Positions 54,691-61,287 of a stretch of 61,287 nucleotides of DNA are shown piece after piece; the first letter of the stretch is position 1; every line of letters begins with the position of its first letter. Below the pieces are notes generated by a model. That model was not told the origin of the DNA and searched no databases. It saw nothing but the letters and a program-made list of their open reading frames with translations. Both the position numbers and the translations under genes were made by a program. The DNA comes from Muribaculaceae bacterium (GTDB lineage Bacteria; Bacteroidota; Bacteroidia; Bacteroidales; Muribaculaceae): NCBI GenBank assembly GCA_017436845.1, contig JAFSCJ010000013.1:1-61287 (forward strand), read 5' to 3'.

Positions 54691-56442
54691 ATGGAAGATC
54701 TGTTTTACACAAGTGAACGAAACGTACAAATTGTTATTTCACTTTTAAAAGCAAATGGCATCAAAAAAGTAATTGCATCACCGGGGACAACAAACTATAC
54801 ATTTGTTGGTAGCATTCAAAATGATCCTTGGTTTGAGATATATTCATCTGTTGATGAACGCTCTGCTGCGTATATTGCATGTGGTCTTGCTGCTGAAAGT
54901 GGTGAATCTGTTGTATTAACATGCACAGGTTCAACTGCTTCTCGTAATTACTTACCTGGGCTGACAGAGGCCTATTATCGTAAACTTCCTGTACTTGCCA
55001 TTACATCCCATCAAGGCAAAGATCGAATAGGGCAACTCATCTTCCAAAACATTGATCGTAGCAATATTCCCAATGACGTAGCTAAACTATCTGTTGAACT
55101 TCCTATTATAAAAGATGAACGCGATGAAGCATTTGTTACAATGGAAGTAAACAAGGCCATTCTTGAACTACGTCGTAATGGGAATGGCCCTGTACACATA
55201 AATATATTTACTACATACAGCAGAGATTTTTCCATTAAGGAGATACCGCCTGTACGCGTAATGAAACGGATACACGCTTGGGATAATATGCCTAAGTTGC
55301 CAAATGGTAATATATGTATATATGTCGGATCTCATGTTCATTTCTCTAAGGAACAGGAACATGCAATAGACCAATTCTGTGGCACACATGATGCAATTGT
55401 TATTTGCGACCACACAAGTGGTTATTATGGCAAATATCGTTTACTTCCAACACTATCGCAACTACAAAACGCCAAATCTTTATTTGAATCTTTTGACCTT
55501 ATGATACACATTGGAGAGATTTCTGCAGCTACATTTGCAGGAACAATTCCTGTTAAAGAGATATGGAGAGTCAGTACTGATGGAGAATTAAGAGATCCTT
55601 TTAAGAAATTGTCAACTGTATTCCAAATGCCGGAAGAGTTCTTTTTTAAGCAATATAGTTGTGAAAATAGCAACAAGCATAACAATATAGACAAGTATCA
55701 CAAGCTATTTAACGAAATATATAACCTAATTCCTGAATTACCTTTCAGTAACATTTGGACAGCATCACAATTATCAAAAAGATTACCTAAAGGCTCGTTA
55801 TTCCATATAAGTGCATCAAACAGCCGTAGATGTTGGAATATGTTTCATTTGCCAGAAGGTGTTCAATGTACAAGCAACGTTGGATGTTGTGGCATTGACG
55901 GATGTACAAGTTCAATGATTGGCTCCTCATTAGCAAATCCCAATCGTCTCTGTTTCTTAGTTACTGGCGACCTCGCTTTCTTTTATGATTTAAACTCTCT
56001 CGCCAACAGGCATGTAGGCAGAAATATACGCATTCTACTCATAAACAATGCAATAGGAGCTGAATTCAAGTTAAGTGCTCATTTTTGTTATAAGTTTGGT
56101 AACGAAGCCGACAAATACATGGCTGCGGCAGGTCATTATGGAGCGAAATCTCCTACACTCGTAAAACATTTCACTGAAGATCTTGGTTTTCAATATCTTT
56201 CTGCTACTAATAAAGAGGAATTTATAGATGCACTTGACACTTTTACAAATCCACAAATCTCAGATAAGCCAATAATCCTTGAAGTATTTACCAATCACGA
56301 AGATGAGAACGAAGCCCTAAAACTTATGACTTCAATTATAGAGCCGGAAAAAACACTCAGAACAAGAATAAGCAAATCAATACGTTCTGTTGCAGGAGAA
56401 AAAGGAGTTAATACTATAAAGACTATACTGGGCAAAAAATAA
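54691..56442 (+). CDS. ThDP-dependent enzyme, MenD-like
   Basis: 583 residues with the pyrimidine-binding, central and PP-binding domains of the decarboxylase class. The ThDP-activating Glu is E56 in VDERSAAY. The PP motif starts at G426-D427 (GDLAFFYDLNSL) and ends in INNAIG. That GDLxFxxDLN form is close to MenD (SEPHCHC synthase), but no men genes are nearby and conserved MenD isochorismate residues were not confirmed. In this setting it may make a modified sugar or a surface-glycan precursor from a 2-oxo acid. Function unproven. Confidence 0.75.
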   Translation: MEDLFYTSERNVQIVISLLKANGIKKVIASPGTTNYTFVGSIQNDPWFEIYSSVDERSAAYIACGLAAESGESVVLTCTGSTASRNYLPGLTEAYYRKLPVLAITSHQGKDRIGQLIFQNIDRSNIPNDVAKLSVELPIIKDERDEAFVTMEVNKAILELRRNGNGPVHINIFTTYSRDFSIKEIPPVRVMKRIHAWDNMPKLPNGNICIYVGSHVHFSKEQEHAIDQFCGTHDAIVICDHTSGYYGKYRLLPTLSQLQNAKSLFESFDLMIHIGEISAATFAGTIPVKEIWRVSTDGELRDPFKKLSTVFQMPEEFFFKQYSCENSNKHNNIDKYHKLFNEIYNLIPELPFSNIWTASQLSKRLPKGSLFHISASNSRRCWNMFHLPEGVQCTSNVGCCGIDGCTSSMIGSSLANPNRLCFLVTGDLAFFYDLNSLANRHVGRNIRILLINNAIGAEFKLSAHFCYKFGNEADKYMAAAGHYGAKSPTLVKHFTEDLGFQYLSATNKEEFIDALDTFTNPQISDKPIILEVFTNHEDENEALKLMTSIIEPEKTLRTRISKSIRSVAGEKGVNTIKTILGKK

Positions 56443-56492
56443 GTTGAATTTATGTGTAGCTTGTACATCAAAATCGAGACACTTTAATCATT

Positions 56493-57359
56493 ATGGCAAA
56501 AAAGAGGAGTGTGCCCAAGAGGGCTAAAAAGAAGAGCGGTGGTAAGTCTCCGATGACAATATTTTCATGGTTCATTTTCATTGCTGTTGCAATGTTTATA
56601 GCTCACTATGTTATAGGCGGATGCAACTCGTCGCATGTGGGGAAACAAAATTATGGTAGCCTCGAAAAGGTCATAACGGCACCCAATACCGACGAGACAA
56701 TCGTCAACTACAAAGCAATGACTATTTCGTTTAACTCAAAGTTACACATCCCTAACTGGGTAGCTTGGGAGCTCACCTGCCAAGAGACCGATGGCAAAGA
56801 GCCTCGCGCTAAAAAATTCTTGTGTGATGAAGATGTCCCGGGATGTGCCAACGATTGGGACTATTCCTACACCGGTTATGACCGCGGACACATGGCTCCG
56901 GCTGCCGATATGAAATGGGATGAGGAAGCAATGCGTCAATCATTCTACATGACAAACATTTGCCCACAGGCAGGCAGTCTCAACTCCGGAGCATGGAAAC
57001 GCCTTGAAGACAAATGCCGCACATGGGCGCAAGCCGACAGCGCAATAACAATCATCTGCGGACCCATCACGACCGACAAAATAAAAGAACACATTGGCGA
57101 CTCTCGCGTGGCTGTGCCTCAACGTTTCTTCAAAGTTATCGTATCGCCTTACGCCAATCCACCTCGTGGCATAGGATTTATTATGCCTAATGCCAAAGTC
57201 CCGGGAGGAATGCAAGCAGCAGCCGTTTCAATCGACAGCGTTGAAGCAGTTACAGGCCACGATTTCTTCTCTGTCTTACCCGATGAAATCGAAAACGACA
57301 TCGAAAGTCAATGCAAATTCCACTACTGGAGCACTCTTAAACCCAAGAAAAGAAAATGA
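56493..57359 (+). CDS. Membrane-anchored DNA/RNA non-specific endonuclease
   Basis: 288 residues. A Lys/Arg-rich cytosolic start (about 1-20), one membrane helix (about 22-42) and a nuclease domain (about 70-280) of the NUC/EndA superfamily. The catalytic motif is D130-R131-G132-H133 in YDRGHMAPAAD, with the metal-binding N155 in MTNICPQ. The active domain would face the periplasm, so it probably degrades incoming or surface DNA. It is coupled to mnmE by a 4-nt overlap, a frequent neighbour in Bacteroidales. Confidence 0.9.
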   Translation: MAKKRSVPKRAKKKSGGKSPMTIFSWFIFIAVAMFIAHYVIGGCNSSHVGKQNYGSLEKVITAPNTDETIVNYKAMTISFNSKLHIPNWVAWELTCQETDGKEPRAKKFLCDEDVPGCANDWDYSYTGYDRGHMAPAADMKWDEEAMRQSFYMTNICPQAGSLNSGAWKRLEDKCRTWAQADSAITIICGPITTDKIKEHIGDSRVAVPQRFFKVIVSPYANPPRGIGFIMPNAKVPGGMQAAAVSIDSVEAVTGHDFFSVLPDEIENDIESQCKFHYWSTLKPKKRK

Positions 57360-58753
57360 TGTTACAAGACGATACAATATGCGCAATATCTACGCCTCAT
57401 GGTGTGGGTGGTATTGCTGTGGCAAGAGTGAGCGGAGCCGATGCCATAACAATTGTTGACCGCGTGTGGCAAGGCAAGCCATTATCTGATGCCACAAGCC
57501 ACTCTGCCCACCTCGGCACCATCGTTGACGAGCGAGGCGATGCTATAGACCAAGCTGTTGCAACAATTTTCCGCGCACCACGCTCATTTACTGGTGAGAA
57601 CGTTGTGGAAATCGCTGTGCATGGCTCCCGTTGGGTGCAACGCGAGCTAATAAACCTGCTCATTCGTCAAGGTTGCCGCATTGCTGCTGCAGGCGAATTT
57701 ACTCGTCGTGCGTTTGCCAATGGTCGCATGGATCTTGCTGAAGCTGAAGCCGTTGCCGATGTCATTGCATCGTCATCACGCGCTGCCCATCGCATTGCCA
57801 TGAGCCAAATGCGTGGCGACTTCTCTAATCGTCTGTCTTCGCTCCATGACCAACTGCTCGAACTCGCTTCTCTACTTGAACTCGAACTCGACTTTTCAGA
57901 GGAAGAGGTGGAATTTGCATCGCGTGAGAAACTACTCACCCTTGCCCAAGAGATACATACTGTTGTCAGCCACCTTGCTTCGACCTTTGCCACCGGGGCA
58001 GCCATCAAAGACGGTGTACCGGTAGCCATCGTGGGCGAAACAAATGCCGGCAAGTCAACACTCCTCAACCAACTACTACACGAAGAACGTGCCATCGTGA
58101 GCGACATTCATGGCACTACTCGCGACACCATTGAGGACACTATCGAAATAGGCGACACATTGTTCCGCTTCATAGACACTGCCGGACTGCGTGAGACCAC
58201 CGACACGATAGAAGCCCTCGGAATTGAACGCACATTACAAAAAATTACCGACGCACGCATCGTGCTTTGGGTAATAGATGCCACCGCCGGAATAGATGCA
58301 ATAAACCGCGCATCTCAACGCGTATTGCCTCAGCTCACTGAAGAGCAAATCCTCGTCATCGCTATCAATAAAACAGACAACCCCGATGCCGATATAATAA
58401 ACATAGAAAACTCCCTACGCGACATCATCACAACTACAACCGAGATCATTCACATTTCGGCTCGCCAAGGGACAGGTATTGAACAACTTGAGGCGCTTCT
58501 TGTCAAAGCATCAGGGACAGCCGACATTGCACCCGGAGAAATCATGGTAACCAACGCACGCCACTACGAAGCGCTCACCCACGCCGCCGATTCTATCGCA
58601 AGAGCCATCGACGGACTATCAATGGGACTCTCCGGCGACTTCATCGCCCAAGACATACGCGAGACACTCCACCACCTCGGCGAAATCACCGGCACCATCA
58701 CCTCCCAAGACATCCTCACCACCATCTTCTCCCGCTTCTGCATCGGAAAGTAA
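57356..58753 (+). CDS. mnmE: tRNA uridine-5-carboxymethylaminomethyl synthesis GTPase
   Basis: 465 residues. With MnmG it modifies the wobble uridine of several tRNAs. N-terminal folate-binding domain (1-120), helical domain, inserted G domain (G1 GETNAGKST near 226, G3 DTAGLRET, G4 NKTD) and the C-terminal CIGK motif that ends the protein. ATG 57356 or the next codon. Its GC content is higher than that of the trio before and the island after it. Confidence 0.97.
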   Translation: MMLQDDTICAISTPHGVGGIAVARVSGADAITIVDRVWQGKPLSDATSHSAHLGTIVDERGDAIDQAVATIFRAPRSFTGENVVEIAVHGSRWVQRELINLLIRQGCRIAAAGEFTRRAFANGRMDLAEAEAVADVIASSSRAAHRIAMSQMRGDFSNRLSSLHDQLLELASLLELELDFSEEEVEFASREKLLTLAQEIHTVVSHLASTFATGAAIKDGVPVAIVGETNAGKSTLLNQLLHEERAIVSDIHGTTRDTIEDTIEIGDTLFRFIDTAGLRETTDTIEALGIERTLQKITDARIVLWVIDATAGIDAINRASQRVLPQLTEEQILVIAINKTDNPDADIINIENSLRDIITTTTEIIHISARQGTGIEQLEALLVKASGTADIAPGEIMVTNARHYEALTHAADSIARAIDGLSMGLSGDFIAQDIRETLHHLGEITGTITSQDILTTIFSRFCIGK

Positions 58754-58794
58754 CCAACGATTAGCAACAATTACAAAACATCACTATTGATTAT

Positions 58795-58826
58795 AAAGGC
58801 GTTGATTATCAACGCCTTTTCTTTTT
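58795..58826 (+). terminator. Terminator of mnmE
   Basis: AAAGGCGTTGA and TCAACGCCTTT with loop TTA, followed by TCTTTTT. It marks the end of the core chromosome here; island-type sequence begins soon after. Confidence 0.9.
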
Positions 58827-58866
58827 GCTATATGACTAATATAGGTCTAATATAGTCGTTTTTCAG

Positions 58867-58967
58867 CTCTTTTTTGTACCTCATTTGTACCGCGATGATT
58901 TTCAGTGAGTAATCACGTTAGAAAGGTAGTGGATTAGGTGGTACGTCGTGGTACGCTGTGGTACGCG
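58867..58967 (+). repeat. Short direct repeats upstream of the island's DNA-binding gene (possible recombinase/excisionase sites)
   Basis: Three head-to-tail 10-bp units GTGGTACGYN occupy 58938-58967. About 55 bp upstream two TTTGTACC copies occur (around 58871-58890), the second continuing as GCGATGA, which resembles the end of the triplet (GCGATGACA). Repeats of this spacing upstream of an excisionase-like gene look like protein-binding sites or part of an attachment region. The second attachment copy is not in the window. The rest of 58827-59002 shows nothing I can assign. Confidence 0.55.
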
Positions 58968-59002
58968 ATGACACATATTTGGCGAACTAAAAAGAGAAGA
59001 AA

Positions 59003-59899
59003 ATGGCTAGTAACATCGACATTCAAAAGAAATGCGAGTGGTGTGGTGTAATTTTTACCGCACACAAGACCTCTACTGCGTACTGCTCTCATAGGTGTGC
59101 AAATCTTGCATACAAAGAGAGGGTTAGGAAAAAGAGAGTACAGGAGTTTCAATTAAAATTTGATGAAGAGGCAAAACCTCATTCTGAAAAAGAGTTTCTA
59201 ACACCTACTGAAGTATCATCATTCTTAGGTGTAGGTCGAACATCAATCTATCGGTACATTAGGAATGGAAAGATCAAGGCTCTAAGATTCGATGGCAAGA
59301 CCCTAATCAGGCGTTCAGATATAGATAAAATGTTCGACTACATTACTGCCTGCGAAAACAATAAGCCCAAAGAGAAGGCACCCATCACCGAGTTCTACAC
59401 CACTGCAGATATTAAAGAGAAGTACGGTGTAAAGGAATCGTGGATATTCAAGGTTGCGAAAGAGAATAATATTCCCAAAACATTCAGTAGAGGAAAGACC
59501 TATTGGAGTAAAAAGCACATTGATGCCTATTTTGCAAAGAAGGCTCCCAATCCCGATATTACAGAGTGGTATAGTGTGGCTGAGATTCAAGAGAAATTTG
59601 GAATGACACTTAGTGCCATCTATAGTTTTGTTTCCAAGAATGTGATTCCAAAGAAAAAAGAGGGCATTACTGTGTGCTATTCAAAGAAACATTTTGACAT
59701 AGCCAAAGGTATTGCCACTCCCGAAGAGCCGCAATACTACACCATACCCGAAGCGATGGATAAATTCAACCTCACGCGCGACCAGCTATATCACTATGTG
59801 AAGTATCACAACATCACTCGCATCAAGGTTGGAAAATATACCAAAATAAGTAAGTCTGAGCTTGACGAGTTTCTTGCACCGCCACAAATCAAAAAATAA
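59003..59899 (+). CDS. Multi-HTH DNA-binding protein with N-terminal zinc knuckle (excisionase-like)
   Basis: 298 residues. C11, C14, C28 and C32 form a zinc-knuckle pattern (CEWCGVIF, YCSHRC). Four successive MerR/excisionase-type (HTH_17) domains follow at about 65-112, 131-178, 189-236 and 246-292. Each begins with a TxxE/D start such as TPTEVSSFLGV, TTADIKEKYGV, SVAEIQEKFGM and TIPEAMDKFNL. Most excisionase-like proteins have one such domain. It lies just before the integrase gene and after three 10-bp repeats, so it probably binds them and steers excision or controls the integrase. Confidence 0.82.
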   Translation: MASNIDIQKKCEWCGVIFTAHKTSTAYCSHRCANLAYKERVRKKRVQEFQLKFDEEAKPHSEKEFLTPTEVSSFLGVGRTSIYRYIRNGKIKALRFDGKTLIRRSDIDKMFDYITACENNKPKEKAPITEFYTTADIKEKYGVKESWIFKVAKENNIPKTFSRGKTYWSKKHIDAYFAKKAPNPDITEWYSVAEIQEKFGMTLSAIYSFVSKNVIPKKKEGITVCYSKKHFDIAKGIATPEEPQYYTIPEAMDKFNLTRDQLYHYVKYHNITRIKVGKYTKISKSELDEFLAPPQIKK

Positions 59900-60004
59900 T
59901 TGTGGTGGGTATATCGGTTATTCTCGGGTGAGTTGTTCCACCATTGAATAACCGCGTTCCTTTGCTTTCAGAAAAAATATTTAACTCATTTATAATTAAG
60001 AATT

Positions 60005-61111
60005 ATGTTACACACTTGTACAAAAGTTACCCTTCGTCAGAGAGAAATAACCAACGGTCGCATCTCGCTTTATCTGGATTACTATCCAGCAGTTCGGCAT
60101 CCTGAGACAATGATAATGTCCCGCCGTGAGTATCTTGGCATATACATCTACGCACGCCCCAAAAATGAGATGGAGCGTGAGTTTAACAATGATATGCTGA
60201 TGAAAGCAGAAGCAATACGTTGCATCAGAGTACAGTCATTAATCAATGAGGAATTTGGGTTTCTCGACAAGAACAAGATGAGAGCTGACTTCTTGGAATA
60301 TTTCAGGAAGAAGATGCATAACAAGGACCACAAATGGAAGGTTGTATATAACCACTTTTACAACTTTGTCAATGGCAAATGCTCTTTTGGCGATGTAACT
60401 GTTGATTTGTGCAAAAAGTTCAGAGAGTATCTTTTGAGTGCCAAACAATTAAAGCACTCCAAACACCCTGTATCACAAAATTCTGCGTCTGCCTACTATT
60501 CCACATTCCGAGGCTTGCTGAAAATAGCATACATAGAGAAGATGTTCAAAGAGAATCTGAATGATTACCTTGAGAAGATTGATTGCCAAGACACCAAAAG
60601 GGAATATCTCACTCTCGATGAGGTAAAGCGACTTGCTGCAACACCTTGTAAGATACCAGTATTAAAGGCAGCCTCTCTCTTTTCGTGCCTTACGGGATTA
60701 CGCATCAGCGATATTCTCAATCTGCAGTGGTCTGACTTTGGGTTAGCACCCGATAGAGGCTATTGCATCCGAATACGCACACAGAAGACCAAGACTGAAG
60801 CAACACTGCCTATCAGCTACGAAGCGTATGAACTTTGTGGTGAAGAAGGAAAAGGCAAAGTATTCAAGGGACTAACAAGGAGTATGATCAACTATCCACT
60901 CAAACATTGGTTGGCCGAAGCTGGGATAGAAAAGCACGTAACATTTCATTGCTTTAGGCACACCTTTGCGACGCTACAAATAGCAGCCGGAACAGACATC
61001 TATACGGTGAGCAAAATGCTAACTCATCGCAACGTCTCAACAACCCAGATTTATGCAGAACTGGTGAACGAGAAAAAACGCGAATCTGCCAACAGAATCT
61101 CACTGAAGTAG
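60005..61111 (+). CDS. Tyrosine recombinase / integrase
   Basis: 368 residues. An N-terminal arm-type segment (1-80), SAM-like core-binding domain (about 90-190) and catalytic domain (about 200-360). The active residues are R233 (TGLR), K261 or K263 (QKTK), H315-x-x-R318 (HCFRH), H341 (LTHRN) and the nucleophile Y350 (QIYAEL). All are present, so the enzyme looks active. This type is common in Bacteroidales genomic islands and conjugative elements. It is preceded by the four-HTH gene with a 105-nt gap. Confidence 0.92.
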   Translation: MLHTCTKVTLRQREITNGRISLYLDYYPAVRHPETMIMSRREYLGIYIYARPKNEMEREFNNDMLMKAEAIRCIRVQSLINEEFGFLDKNKMRADFLEYFRKKMHNKDHKWKVVYNHFYNFVNGKCSFGDVTVDLCKKFREYLLSAKQLKHSKHPVSQNSASAYYSTFRGLLKIAYIEKMFKENLNDYLEKIDCQDTKREYLTLDEVKRLAATPCKIPVLKAASLFSCLTGLRISDILNLQWSDFGLAPDRGYCIRIRTQKTKTEATLPISYEAYELCGEEGKGKVFKGLTRSMINYPLKHWLAEAGIEKHVTFHCFRHTFATLQIAAGTDIYTVSKMLTHRNVSTTQIYAELVNEKKRESANRISLK

Positions 61112-61133
61112 AGAAAAATTGAGCCGATGATAA

Positions 61134-61287
61134 AGTACCTCAGCTAAAAATGGAGTAGTAAAAACTAAGAAGTTGATAACTATTCATAAAATGATTGGTG
61201 GAGGTAAGAATGATATTGCGATGTTTTCATTAAGTAACGAAAGTGATGGCACAAAACGGCTCTTTGATTACATACCATTGATTCTTG
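61134..61287 (+). pseudogene. Probable 5'-truncated AAA ATPase gene running off the right edge
   Basis: The frame is open from 61134 to the window end. It reads KLITIHKMIGGGKND, then NESDGTKRLFDYIPLIL. The ESDGTxRLxDxIP pattern is the hallmark of the late part of OLD/AAA_15-type ATPases, which lies roughly 250 residues or more after the Walker A site. No such upstream part exists here; a stop at 61131 and the integrase gene precede it. The first ATG in frame is 61191. Either the gene lost its 5' end through integration, or a shortened reading frame is used. The match is short, so this is tentative. Confidence 0.42.

Noticed and set aside
57667..58107. 146-codon minus-strand frame inside mnmE
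   Set aside because: Ser-rich low-complexity shadow of the mnmE helical domain.

Overview
The window is a chromosomal segment of a Bacteroidales bacterium, and the style fits Muribaculaceae or a close relative. The grounds are: promoters of the Bacteroidetes type (TTTG, about 19 bp, TAnnTTTG) at many genes; no strong Shine-Dalgarno sequences; many exported proteins cleaved after 'AQ'; two long secreted proteins ending in a type IX-like sorting tail; a long-form IspG; a DUF4492-cydA-cydB order; and GIN-domain, DUF4465 and DcaP-like proteins. I saw no rRNA, tRNA or CRISPR array.

Layout. 1-3136: the end of a large secreted repeat-domain protein. 3197-9685: an acid/dicarboxylate module with aspartate decarboxylase and aspartate:alanine antiporter on the minus strand and, divergently, a DASS dicarboxylate transporter and a porin. 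9926-19362: a seven-gene plus-strand operon in which every product has an export signal. It encodes a beta-propeller/OmpA-like protein, a TPR-caspase, two carboxypeptidase-regulatory-domain proteins, an LPP20-like protein, a DUF4384 protein and a transglutaminase-like protein. Its promoter is clear and has a run of eight G in the spacer. This is the best candidate here for an undescribed system. 19434-21133: an ECF sigma factor with a membrane partner, then two tandem rubredoxins. 21290-27287: a GHL10 glycosidase, a dicarboxylate/amino-acid symporter, and a second ECF sigma factor with anti-sigma-like and secreted genes. 27374-33866: a TonB-dependent-receptor-like barrel, fabD, tatA-tatC, a SulP transporter and a tiny Cys-rich lipoprotein.

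34215-44438 (minus) reads as one ten-gene housekeeping and envelope operon: rpoN, PAP2-like, purE, ispG, M16 peptidase, dusB, three GIN-domain proteins and a flippase, closed by a strong terminator. 44583-45608 (minus) is a DUF4465 lipoprotein under a cobalamin riboswitch with a visible terminator platform. 45725-51828: obg, pgeF, nagB, a conserved-looking 69-residue protein, and cydB/cydA/DUF4492.

52004-56442 is an AT-rich trio (flippase, NAD-dependent reductase/epimerase, MenD-like ThDP enzyme) that looks acquired. A membrane-anchored DNA/RNA non-specific endonuclease and mnmE follow. From about 58830 the sequence changes to a mobile island: short direct repeats, a four-HTH DNA-binding protein, a tyrosine recombinase, and at the right edge what appears to be a 5'-truncated AAA ATPase gene running off the window.
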